Assembly: GCA_946902875.1 (NCBI GenBank)
Contig: OX336345.1
Coordinates: 18,383,395 to 18,447,394, forward strand
DNA length: 64,000 bases
DNA from: Nematopogon swammerdamellus
Taxonomy: Eukaryota; Arthropoda; Insecta; Lepidoptera; Adelidae
Direction: 5' to 3'
Each line of letters begins with the position of its first letter. Positions within the stretch are counted from its first letter, which is position 1. Shown here one piece after another: positions 11,250 through 22,800 of this stretch. The notes beneath the pieces are model-generated. The model was not told the origin of the DNA. It saw only the letters and a program-made list of their open reading frames with translations, and made no database searches. The position numbers and the translations under genes are program-made.

Positions 11250-11931
11250 TCTATATATATATTCTATATACACACGAGAATGAAGCAACGTTTTCAATAT
11301 GAATACAAAATTAAAATAATGCAGATCTGCAGCGACACACGCCAGATATAGCCTTCATATCATAACGTGTCCCCGACACGCTCTATTTAGTTTTATGTCT
11401 TTTAAATCGCCTCAACATTTTGATAATTGAAATAAGTACCTTGTAAAACGAGAAAAAAATCTACTCATCCTCCATTCCTTTTTGAACACGTAAGAGATAC
11501 ACAAATGGACTCTGCATTAGAATTTATGTCGCTTCACAAAATAAAACGAATGAAATAGTCACTTCTAAATGTAATAAAAATATAGAAAGAACAAGAAAGG
11601 TTCGGTGAGCTGTCGGCCCGCGACACTATAACCGTAAACTAATTTTAAAAACGCTTCCTAGTTAACAAGGTTGATTTCTTTTAATTTTAATGTACTCTCT
11701 CCTATCACCTACCACATAATGAGTATAGTGATTCTAACCCGTGGACAGAAAGGAAATCATACTTCGATGGCATTGTGATATCCTTAACTGATCTAAGTTG
11801 TCGTTTAATGCGAAGACGAAGCTGAAAGAAGTGTCAGACTTTTAAGAGTACCTATATTTCGGTGAGCTAATTACTATCTAGTAGTCCAGTACAAACACTT
11901 TATTAATTTATTAATACTCCGTTTTTTTATG
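11250..11931. other. No recognisable feature
   Basis: AT-rich DNA between the Helitron and a LINE fragment; no repeat or coding motif identified. Confidence 0.35.
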
Positions 11932-12302
11932 GAAAGCGCGACATGTGGCGCCGAGCCACCCATAAGGTGTCTAACGAGGCTTATGGACATTCGATGTACG
12001 AGGGGTTGCGAATACCATGCCGTCCTGATAGGTGCGTGACCCCGAAGTGTCCCGTGATCTAGAACCACTGCGGAACGTTCGGGGAGCTGTTTGACGCGAT
12101 CCCGCTCTCCCCTTTCCACCTCCACACAACGCGCACTGGGCAGGGATTGCATCCCTATACGCTGGACTTACCGTGGATGCGTACCAATCGGTTCTGGAAA
12201 TCTTTCCTCCACAGAACTGGTAAACTCTGGAACGCTCTTCCTGCACGCACAAATATTTTCCTCCAAGTATAGTCTCGGGTCCTTCAAGAGGAGCGTGAAT
12301 CG
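11932..12302. mobile_element. LINE family A 3' end with 5' inversion
   Basis: 11932-12037 is the minus-strand 3' end (poly-T tail, GAAAGCGCGACATG, then the reverse of the GRHGIRN coding end). From 12038 the same element continues on the plus strand as coding sequence: TLDLPWMRTNRF, HRTGKLWNALP, then after a frameshift YSLGSFKRSVN. The RT..LWN.LP and SFKR.V words are the C-terminus of Jockey/CR1-group reverse transcriptases. The inverted piece stops where the 3' piece begins in element coordinates, the hallmark of twin priming. It is a dead fragment; compare the uninverted copy at 50300-50760. Confidence 0.8.
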
Positions 12303-14320
12303 CCTTACTTATTTGTTCTCAAGGTAAACCTTCCCTCACCGCCAATTTCCCGTTCTGTACTGTCTCTGGCGAAACAAACGTAGATTGGTCTCATATCAGA
12401 AAATATTAAAAAATATTTTATGTGATGAAAACCTAAAAAAAATTAATAGCATTACATAAATATTTAGATTTGACACATACATTCGGACTAATTTACGAAC
12501 TGAGGCCAATAAAGAACACCATCAACGACACAGCCGTAAAAGCTCGTTAAGCTGCACCTCGATATGTTTACTTTAGAAATGAGCGCCATTTCGTAAGCCT
12601 CCGACGACGGAAAGTTGGCGGCGATGACTCTAACGACATCGTCTACGCTTAAAATACAAATATCCTATACATTTTATTGACGAGTCAAAACGAACCGTTA
12701 CACTGACAGCGTCGTCGTAATCATTTACAATAATTATACAATATTAATACATAGTTCATAACTGGAATTAATATTCATGAGATACCAGTTTCGATTCCAG
12801 CCCAAATACATTCTGTACTATCGATCAGTATTTTTTATATGAACAACGAGTGAAACTCAAACGCGCGCTCTACACCCAATGTTAACGCGGATCGATCATA
12901 CTTTATGACTTTGTCAGTAGTGAATTGGCATAATTTAAGAGGCACTCACCCCGATCCCAATTCGAATAGAAGTAAAAGTAAAATTACATGTTCTAAATTT
13001 AATTTAACTGACTCGGTACCAGAAACAGAAGTTGCCTGCCGCCAAGGCGAGAGTTTTGCAACATGCAAACTTTGTTGCATCGACTATATCAACAGAGCTT
13101 ATTGAGACATCCACTATAATGACTTCACTTGGGTACAGATTTTTAATTATATCGAGTAGACTAAAGATTGTTATGATATACACTGAAGTTGTAAAGAATA
13201 ACAATTTTCCTGAGGAATCTCTATAATTAAGTAGTTACTGGAAAGAGTTCAAAGAGACCGGCATTAAGGGAATGCATTTTTAATATTTCATCAAGACGAG
13301 AGCTGTTAGCGGCGGCGCGGCGCCTCGTATCCCGGTAGGCACTGAAATATTAAAGCACGTAATAATTAGGTTTTGGACAAGAATTACTGCAGGCTCGACA
13401 ACGAAAACAGGACGTTGTGAAAACAAAACATCGACGAAGCGAGGAGATATAACTGAGAAGATGATTCACACGACACACGATTATGTTACAAGTATCGTAC
13501 TTATAGTTAATCTTAAATTAGATCGTTGCAATGATTACAGATTGAATGCATTTATGGAAATTACTTATACATATTTAATTATTATAATCGCTATATCAAT
13601 CATTCTCAAGTTAATCATACATTGAGCAATTTGAGTAAAATATGAAGGTATACATGATCAACGCAAAAATTTAATTAAAGGTAATAACACTATTTCAACC
13701 CTTTATCCAACCGTTCCAACAGAATGCAAAGGAAGTATTTGGCAGCGCACTAGCGAAGGGGTCTCGAAGAAAAGAGCTCATTTAAATAAAGGGGCCACGC
13801 TAAGGCGAGACTTGAGGGTGCTAGGTCGTTGGAAGCCGCCTTTTAAACTAGTCCAAACCAATTCGAAACAGCTGTTAGGGGCAGGCGGAGACTTCAGCCC
13901 CGGGTGCGATGAACCCTACTGATGCTCTTCATGCCGTTAGTGTGTCAAAAGCCTTTTTATAGCATTATAAAGAACACTACATTTGCATTTTAGTTGAAAG
14001 ACATTGTTTCGGGATTAACATTGTTACACTATTCGTATTAGGTTACGATACCTACTGAGAAATGAAGGATTCAGTTTCATACTGGTTGAATTCAGTTTCA
14101 TTTTGAATAAATTCAGTTATTTTATAAAAAAAATCACACATTTATTATTAAACAAAATTATTTTCCCATTCCCGATCGTTATTCCTTAACAACTTAAATA
14201 TGTATAGTAAACGGATGCCAAATTCGCTCTAAGCTTGCTAGTAACCCTGAACCTCTATGTCTAGCTGATAATAAACCTCGTAATAAACCAACGTGCTTTA
14301 AATTGATAAGCATTTTCTCT
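12303..14320. other. No gene recognised
   Basis: Open frames at 12905-13226 overlap each other on both strands and carry no motif. A GC-rich spot (GGCGGCGCGGCGCC) lies near 13310. No transposon ends were identified in these 2 kb. Confidence 0.3.
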
Positions 14321-14707
14321 CACTCGGACAGAGGTGCGGCGGTGTCGACTGTTGGTCGGACCATAAGCACATCTGGGCGCGCTCAATGGATGGATGGGTG
14401 ACCGCTCGACCGTTGGAGGCCTACCGTGGTTCGAATTCCACGTAAAACTGTAGGACTCTTCCCTTCTTACTTATGTGGTGGTAGGGGTTGGGGTGCGTAG
14501 CGGTGGTACCAACCCGCCCGGGTTGGTACAACCATTGCGAATGAAAGGTCGGTTGAAACGGATATGTAAATAATTCGTGTTTTCCGTTAGTTCAGTGTAG
14601 CCGGCACGACCGAAGGGAAGCACTGGCATGGCACTTAGCTCACCAAGATGTTAAGGGCTGACATCACGGATGTAGTAGGTGATGTAGCCAACAGTTTCCA
14701 TAAAAAA
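14321..14707 (+). mobile_element. Composite SINE, copy C (near full length)
   Basis: The tRNA-like head is eroded (CTCGGACAGAGGTGCGG), but the 5S-like block GGATGGGTGACCGC and the B-box-like GGTTCGAATTCC are clear, followed by the family body and a TTTCCATAAAAAA end. It belongs to the subgroup with CACGACCGAAGGGAAGC rather than GAAATGAAGGG. Confidence 0.9.
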
Positions 14708-17540
14708 TTTGAAGACATTTGCGAAAATCGTCTATGCTATCCTTGTCTATCTATTCCATTTGAATTTGCCTTCTCCGATGCAATTATAACAATGTCACAG
14801 AATCGAAACGCATATGGGTTTCTGCGTGAACGAGACAACTAAAGATATATATTTCCGTAAATTTCTTTGCAAATAGTTAGGATTTTTATTAAAATTAAAA
14901 TAATACTATACTCTCATCTCTCGTCCTGTTTAAATGTCCGAGCTATCATGAAATTGGGTACGATCGCTTTAGCATTACGAGTAAATTATTATGTGTAGCC
15001 CTAACAGCCTATCTCTTCGACCCTTCAAAAACACGTGTTACCTCTGTCAAAAGGGACAAAACACCACCTGACCCTTCATCGTGCAGGAAACGTAGATTAC
15101 ATCGCCAGTGGGTACATTCATAACATATGAATATGAATACGGGCATCCGGGCGATAGCATCTCCGCCAATTAATTTATAGTCACGTTCGGGAACAGAAGT
15201 CGCTTTATTGGACTTTTGATGTCGTGTGGCGTTTGGTTTGGATTTATACCTGCGTAATTGATACTTCGCCCCAAGGAAAACCGTTTGAGTGTACACATCG
15301 TGAGGTCACATTTGAATACATTTGAATACATATTAGGGTTCTGCAGGGTTGTTTGCTTTGGGCCATATGTCGTTGAAATGAAATATTGGAATTACGAGAT
15401 ATTGCATTGTTTTCCTTTCGCTATTAGGTAAGAGGCTAGGTAGATTACCGAAATAAATTTCATTTTACGGAACTGGGAAATGACGATGATGCAATATTGA
15501 AAAACAACAAGACTACGAAAGTAATAAACAAGATACTGTCTATGATTCCAAGAACTGGAAGAAATAAAAAATACTTCTACAAAAAAATTAAACAAATCTA
15601 AAAGCTCTCGAGAAAGTTTCTCCAAAACAGAGCTACTAATTACATCCATACAAACGTACACAAAGAAGTATTCGAAGCATACTTCATCCGCGACCACACA
15701 TAATTCAATTTGACGGATATAGTGGTAGATTCTCCCGCCTGGTCCATTGTACACCGACTGCTCATTGTGGACGATCAATAAGTATCTCGGAGCGTAAGGA
15801 GCCACTCCAAGGCACTAAATAAAAAGCCTACTCGTGGCTCGACGAATTTTTGAATAGTAAATAATAGGACGGTGAGGATGTGGCTTCCCGATGAAAATTC
15901 ATTATTGTAACTCTCTTGAGTTGTGTTGTGCATCTTTTCCATTGTATTCATAATTTTAAGACTAAATGTTTAAATCATTAAATTTATCCAATTATGCATG
16001 GAGATTTTAGTTTGGTATAGATTTCTTAAATTTACTTTCTAGATTTAATTTTTAATTATAGAAAGGTAAATTATTATTAATCATGCCATATGGTACAGTA
16101 ATAATTTGACACGTCGTATTTAAAAGGAACAGTACCAAAATTGTGTTTTCTAAAATACGGCAAACAGTTTTACAATATGACCAGATACCTGTTAGCATTT
16201 TAATTTATAACTGAAATATTTCGGTGAAATTCCGTCACAGCGGGAGTTTGAAATTGGGCTTGGTAGAGTCTTTGAGAACTTGCTTCTCGTGTGATTTATT
16301 ATTACAGACGCATCTGATTCAATAACCAAGGAAGTCATACATCAATACATCCTACGCACTATTTTTCGTTTTATTGATATAGAAAGTTGATATTTTTGTC
16401 AATAATTGTCTATGGCATCAAGTCAGGTAGATTGTACCTTCGTTGGGGCGATATTTAAAATTTCGAAGTTGTTTTATTAGAAATTTACATCACTACTGCT
16501 TTATTAATATCCCTTTATAAGGACCATATTTATTTGTCTCTAGGGAGCTTACGACAATTCTTATCGACATTTTCGCTTTTTCTCTACACTATAAATTAGT
16601 GGAGAAGTTGTCTACCAACTCATTGTTACAATTAATCTTAAAGAGATAATTTTGGTAAATTATTAAATTGACATTTTGCATGAGGACAAATGAATCTACA
16701 TACGGTACGTGAACGAAGCTCCTGACGAAACGTTATAGGTATATATTTAACACTAAATCAAGCCCTTAAAATATTCGCACCAATCATCAAAGTGGATGAA
16801 TATACCCCCAAAATACAACTCTCCGAGCGTGAAGAATTGACAATTGCAAAACCATAAATTCTAAACTTTTATCCGTCCTATAATTTATCGCTGGACCGAA
16901 TTTCAAATAACACTAACCCATTTAGGACGTGGCGCCGGCGCCGGCGGCATCTCGTAAATCTAGGAGACACATTACTTTTCGCAGCATCCAAAACGCACGT
17001 CAGATAATATCGGATTACATCTTTAAGGTTGAATCTCGCATACAGATTGAAGATGATATGCTATGATAGCATAATTCGATCAGAATACATTAGAAGACTA
17101 TTGAAATCTGATATTACAAAACGAGTATTATTTATACTAAATGGCATATATTTTATCAATATTGCGTATTATTATAATGTTCTCTATTAAGACAGAAATC
17201 AGGAAACATTACCTATATCTTGTTCGCTTCAAGTTTGCTGGTGGCGCTGTGACATGCATGTCAGTAGGGTGAACAAAACAGAATTTCAAATTTCCAATTT
17301 GCAAGGAGAGCATTTCAATTTGTCTGCACTGAGCTGGGAAGCGAAGATTGCGGCAAGTAGGAAAAGGAGGGGATCGTACGCCACGCACCTGCATACTTTA
17401 AGCAGACGGGTAATAATTATCTTTATAATATTTTTAGTTATTTGGGTTTCGAAGTCGTCTCAATACAACAGGAATTATTTTGGAATGAGTATTCGAAAAA
17501 TACTTTTTAATGTTTCATTCAAAAGATAACATTAATTCAT
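14708..17540. other. No gene recognised; one 137-codon frame
   Basis: The frame at 15392-15805 (minus) is the longest in this stretch. On its strand it is preceded by TTTTTATTTAG, which could be a 3' splice site, and its first 40 codons have ordinary composition. I do not recognise the protein and it later becomes AT-driven (FNFFVEVFFISSS). It may be a chance frame. A GGCGCCGGCGCCGGCGGC microrepeat lies at about 16929-16947. Confidence 0.25.
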
Positions 17541-18260
17541 AATCGGTCAAGTGCGAGTTTTAATATAGCTGCCCTACCGAGGGTTCCGTAGGTCAGCTAT
17601 ACTATAGTTGTCAAAAAACCATATCCGTCTATCTTTTGTCTGTCTGCGAGCAAACACCTGTGGCGTCATCTATTATTTAGTAGCATGATACATACATACA
17701 TACATACATATCACACACGCTGAATCCCGACAATCGGGGTAAGCAGAGTAATCGGTGTTGTGCTGCATGAACTCTAGTAAATTACAGCACAACACCGACC
17801 ACCACGTTTCGCAAATTATTCTAACAAGATTCAATCGATCAAGCAGCAAGTAAGGCACGAAGACCCACCTGCTGCATGACTCGGTGGAAGTACCGTGCCA
17901 AGGTGAGAGGTGGCGAGCCTGTCGCCCTTTAGCACGGCATCTTGTCCTTATCCCTTAGTCGCCTTTTACGACATGCACGGGGAGGGATGCAGTGAGGCTA
18001 TTCTTTTTAAGTACCGACCCCACACGGCATGAATATGTCCTAATATATTCTTAGCACGTTCCTTGTATGGGGACCCCCTAAATTGTTTGCTTTATTTATT
18101 CTTTGTTGGTATATCCGCCATAATAATGCATATTCTGTGAAAATTTCAACCGGCTAGCTACCTATTACGGTTCAAAATATACAGCAGGAGGACAGACAAA
18201 CAAACAGACAGACGGCGTAGGCTTAGTTATAGGCTTCCGTACGGATACGGAACCCTAAAG
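17541..18260 (+). mobile_element. Repeat 'G', copy G1, split by retroposon U1
   Basis: It starts TCGGTCAAGTGCGAG and ends GGATACGGAACCCTAAAG, the usual limits of this dispersed repeat. Near the ends, GAGGGTTCCGTA and TACGGAACCCTA form a subterminal inverted repeat. The interior has TGTATGGGGACCCCC, TTCTGTGAAAATTTCAAC and a (CAGA)n run. No coding capacity. The middle is interrupted by U1 (17689-18027), so G1 is older than U1. Confidence 0.85.
17689..18027 (-). mobile_element. Retroposon 'U', copy U1, with CATGA target duplication
   Basis: On the minus strand it runs from CCGTGTGGGGTCGGTACTTA to GATTGTCGGGATTCAGCG, then a (TATG)n tail. The flanks CATGA (17684-17688 and 18028-18032) are a target site duplication, so it inserted into repeat G by a target-primed mechanism. 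The body contains an inverted pair around a GTGTTGTGCTGTAATT hairpin. No reverse transcriptase frame is present; I do not know the family name. U2 to U5 are further copies. Confidence 0.85.
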
Positions 18261-19749
18261 AGAAAATCAAACTCAATGTACGATTATAGGTACTCATACA
18301 AATATATTTACAATATCAACATAATAATTGTCAAACCCGTAGTAAATAAAGACAATCTCAAAGAAAATAATCTTCACTCTTCAATAAGCTTTTAATAAAT
18401 TAATTCAATTGTTTGGTCAGCTCGCGTAAGTGTAATTGACAACTCAATGCATTGTTTACCTGTCGTCTCATTCGATGATCACTGAGAACCACTACGGAGA
18501 AAAAAATGTCTATACCGACATTTCGCACTGTCTAGACGGTCTGTCGTAATCATGTCGATGATGTGACGACGCACTGTGTACTAATATTCAGATCAACTTT
18601 CGCATTCGAAGCTATCATCATCATCATCATCATCGAAGCTATAATTAGTTCTAATCGTGGTGAAGTTTTTAACATGGTTAAACTAAACTAAATAATGTAA
18701 TGTACTAACTCTTTTGTAAGAGGTAAGAATAAACGTAGCATATGGTATAAAGATAACGCACTTGTAAGTAGTAAATTCTAACCAAATGTTTATAGCCACA
18801 GAAACAAAGTACATAATGAAAATAGAAATTTAACTCAAACTGGTAACGACAACTGAAGTAAACACACAGCATCCAGCAACAAACTTAGGAGGTACATTTT
18901 AGGTAATTCATGTTGACATAACATCAATAAGAATAATAGAATATTCAAAATAAACACATCTTCACAAGGCAAAGTTAAACAAATTGAAGTAGACGCTTCC
19001 GTCATAGAAACAGCCAAATACGACATAAACATGTAGTTTGATTTAGACCAAGTGCCTGCAGAACAAAGCTTTTCCTGCCCACGCACGATACGTGAATCTG
19101 TTTTGGGAGCTAGTAGCTGCCCACTTTGACATTGTCGACTATATCTAGAGAGAATTGCGAAAGGAGTCATCAGTCATGCAAATATATTGTGAGCTATTTT
19201 GCATGACAAAGTTACAATTACTCTCGGTTGTGAGTTGTGACTGTTCAGTTTTTTTTTTCGAGATGTTTTAAACGTTGTTTATTAATGCGCTCATTGTATT
19301 ATCGTTTTGGAGGTGGATTTTGTTACGCAATTTGTGGGTCGATGCCATTTCGGCGAAGTCAAGGGCGCCAATTTTTAAAGTTTGTCTATTGTCATTGTCA
19401 GGTAGCTTGTGTTTGTCCTCATCTTCATATGCGTTGGAATTAATCACAGATTCTTTTGACAACTTCTCAAGGTAAGGTAAGGTTGATAAGAACAATAAAT
19501 GTACCCACTTCACCGTCGCCGTTTAAGTCAAACTAAAGATTATATCTGACTCAGTTTTCATTAATCACATCAATAATACTGATCAGTCCCTGTTAAAGAT
19601 AGTATAATATTACTTGCTGATAACCATCCGGAAATACCAACATTAGATTGAAATTCGTGGAGTGAAAGTGATTGTGAATCGCTCGAATCGTACTTCGTAC
19701 TAGAGTTATGAGCAAACATAAAACAGACAAACGGCTGACATTGACTTAT
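18261..19749. other. No gene recognised
   Basis: An (ATC)n microsatellite lies at 18612-18635. Overlapping frames at 18835-19170 (minus) and 19237-19513 (both strands) have no recognisable domain. A plus-strand CAAGGTAAGGTAAGG at about 19468 resembles a splice donor but has no convincing exon behind it. Confidence 0.3.
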
Positions 19750-19866
19750 ATGATGCGTAAGGCAACCAGTGGTTCCTTACCGCTGTAGGCCGGGAGGACT
19801 GGAGAAAAATTTGAGAGGTGTATGTATATCCAGCAGCGAACACAAAAACGCTGACTGACTGACTAG
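19750..19866 (+). mobile_element. RTE LINE 3' end fragment
   Basis: It matches the end of the copy at 27351-28422: AGTGGTTCC, GGACTGGAGAAAAAT, GAGAGG, CAGCAG and then GCTGACTGACTGACT, the tail of this RTE family. Only about 115 bp remain, with substitutions. Confidence 0.85.
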
Positions 19867-21944
19867 TAGTCATTTTGTTTTTGTTGTTAATTTTTTTAAG
19901 AATTTGAACATGGATGTGTCAGAGATCGAGGTTGCAGTAAATAAACTGAACAAATTAAGATTTAGAAATTTTACCCCAATGTAATAATGTGTTTCACTTT
20001 GAAGTATCTACAAGTGTAATGTGATTGGGCGAGTGCTTGAGTTTCTTTATTCTCTTGTAACTCCAAAACTGCTAAATGGATTTTGATGAAGGTGGTGATC
20101 AAGTATTTGTCTTAGTACCGTGATTAACATGGGCTAAAAAAATTAAAAAATCAAATTGTGGACGCCAGGACATCGTGGGGACACAGTGGGGTATTGTGTC
20201 AAAATATAATACAGATTATGGTTTCGAACAAAAAAGTGTTAAATAATTTTTTTTAATGAAAATGTTAAAACCCCACTGCTAATAAAAATTAAGGAAATGA
20301 AGAAGGAGCAGTAGAAAATGCTGTAGTCGGGCTTGTAGAAGGATTCGAATAGACAAGGACTACAATAGTTTCTACAATATTCTTTCTTTGTTTCCTTCGT
20401 GGTTTTCGAACATACACATTCCTAGCCTAAGTTATAAAATCAGCGGCAATGACCGATGAGTATCATCACATATAATTACAATAGCAAGCATGGCATCAAG
20501 TTCAATTGGAGACTTATCACGATTCTGCTCATCTGGATTTGCGTTAATCCAAGGCTATCTCGATCGTGCCTTGTAACTTTTTTAATGGCTAGAAAAATGT
20601 GGATGATGCGACTCGAATATTTGCGGCTATGATGAAGGAAGACCGCTGGGTGCGCCTTTACAGTGGCCTGACTGTCGTGACTGGTACCGATTATACGAAC
20701 TTAATCCAAAGAATTTAAAAGGATAGAAGTGGAATCCATTTTTCGAGCTGGTAAACTGACATACTTGTTGACTGACCTGTCTTTATCAACACGCATGTTC
20801 CGTGCCGGTCTGATATAAACTGAATGTATATAACAAAGGCATTCAAACTACCTATTAGACCGGACAACAGAAATCAATATCGTAATGCCATAAATTTTTA
20901 CCTAGGTAGGTAATAAGTCGCTCATACTAGTGTGACATGAGTTGGACACGCCCGTATGTGAGGTTATAGATGGCGTTATTGGCGTTCGAGATCAAAGTTT
21001 TTGTATGAAAATGTTCCCAATGCCCGCTCTATAACCTGCTTATATTTCAATATTTGGTATATAATAATAATATATAATTTATTGAGTATGTTGGATCCGA
21101 AGCAAATTGTAAAAACAGGAGTGTGATAGATAACAATAGCGTAGCAAATAAATAATTGTAACAATGTATGGCAATAAAAGTTCCATTAGTTCAGATTCTT
21201 TGAGTGAGCTTAAACTTATGATTCTATCCTATGTTAAAAATAAATATGTCTGATTTACTGCATCACTGGTTGTGTCATTATAATGGGGTCGAAAACCGCT
21301 AATAAATTACTTAAAACGAAGCTATAAGTTATAGTAAACATGTAACTTTTATCTTTTATGTACCTTTTTTTGTTACAAACATCAAACGAAAAACTACCTA
21401 GCTAATGGTGAAAATCCAACACTTTTGTCTTCAAATTGCCTTACGTCATGCTATGTGTTCATAGTACAATAAAATATATGTTCGGCATTAACTCCTAAAA
21501 TGCCAGAATTTGCGACAAATCATTATTCAACTAAATCTATTATTGTTGATATTGTCAGGTCTTTAATACTTTAACTATTTCAGATATATACGGTAAGTAT
21601 GTCTGTCCCATATTGTAAAACGTTGAACTGAGAGCAATGCGTCCGCGTCGGTGTGATATTACCGTGGGCGGTACTAGTTTCAATGTCAACTCTCACCTAT
21701 TTATATTTGGGGACTTGAAGAATTCTTTAGAGATAGCATCGTGATCGGTCGCGAGAAGTCCATTGTTTGTGTCGTCGACGACAAGGCACCAATTCTAATA
21801 GATGCCTCCTTTTAGGAGTTAATTTTTCTCAGGACTGCTCTCTCATCTAACGGACACGTCGAAACATTCCTATGGTAGGTCTAAATTATTGTTTGTATGT
21901 GTTACAATATGTGTTTTAATCAATAAACTTATTTTAATTTTAAT
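19867..21944. other. No gene recognised
   Basis: A small frame MDVSEIEVAVNKLNKL at about 19910 ends after 24 codons. Around 20041-20110 the words TAACTCCAAAACTGCTAAATGGATTTTGATGAAG resemble insect repeat DNA but have no defined ends. The remainder is AT-rich. Confidence 0.3.
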
Positions 21945-22165
21945 TTTAATTGATTGGGTGAGTGACATCGTTTCTCATACTCACATCGGCGAGTGAGTAA
22001 CGCCGATAAAGGGGCTGAGCATGCGTAAGATTTAAAAAAATTAAACAGATTTTATCATTTATGTTAGAAAAAAAGTATAATATACACAACGTCACGCATC
22101 TCTCCCGACTGGGTAGGCAGAGAATACGTATCTGCCACGTACCACGATACTGATATCTCTCTGAC
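21945..22165 (-). repeat. Short dispersed repeats shared with 53150-53225 and 58800-58860
   Basis: 21961-22012 shares TTTCTCATACTCACATCGGC and GAGTGAGTAACGCCG with 53173-53210; on the minus strand both read YRRYSLADVSMR, so the conservation may reflect a former coding repeat. 22090-22150 shares GGGTAGGCAGAGA and CCACGTACCACGAT with 58815-58855. The element type is unknown. Confidence 0.6.
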
Positions 22166-22706
22166 ACCTCTTACAGACTCGTAACATTTTTCATGCATAC
22201 TCTTCGGGTTCAGTTTCTTCAGTTCAAAAATCTTTCGTTAGTCTTTATCATTAATTCTTATAACAGGAATGTAAATGTCGACACAGTAAGCAATAATGTG
22301 TGAATCGTGTTGTGTTATATCATCTCCTTATTTGTCTGAGGATTCTAGTAAAACAAAAGCAATCTGTGTTTTTGAAAATTGATCCCTATATGAGTTATCA
22401 TTAAAACGCATTTGATAATCCACATTCTCCAGATAAGATTTAAAAGCAAATATTTATAACTGAGATCTTTGGTTTAGAAGCTACACCTGATTTAAAGTGT
22501 ACTATATCCACGAGGCAGGCTCGATGTGAACGAACTGATAACTCACCTCTCGTCCACTCCGGCTAATCTATTGATGACATTTTATTTCCTTTAGGACGAG
22601 TAGCGTTATATACAAACCTGCAGTGAGTGAGGTATTGAACAAATGTTTACATAGCCCAGTCTGGGCCGTCGCCACTGTCGCCGTTCTGTTTATAATATGA
22701 ATGTTT
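22166..22706. other. No recognisable feature
   Basis: No repeat ends or coding motifs seen. Confidence 0.3.
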
Positions 22707-22800
22707 TTAGGGTCCTGTGGGTAAAATCCAGAACTCTATTGATTCGCTGTAAAGTCTGTCTGTTTGTCTGTCTGTGTGTTTGTCTGTAAGGTTTGCCGTT
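22707..22800 (-). repeat. Possible eroded 3' end of repeat G with GTCT run
   Basis: TTTTTAGGGTCCTGTGGGTA followed by GTCTGTCTGTTTGTCTGTCTG recalls the reversed end of the G repeat family. Only this end is visible, so the call is weak. Confidence 0.4.

Noticed and set aside
15392..15805. 137-codon minus frame as a host gene
   Set aside because: Only a possible splice acceptor supports it; no recognised domain, and the second half is AT-driven low-complexity sequence.
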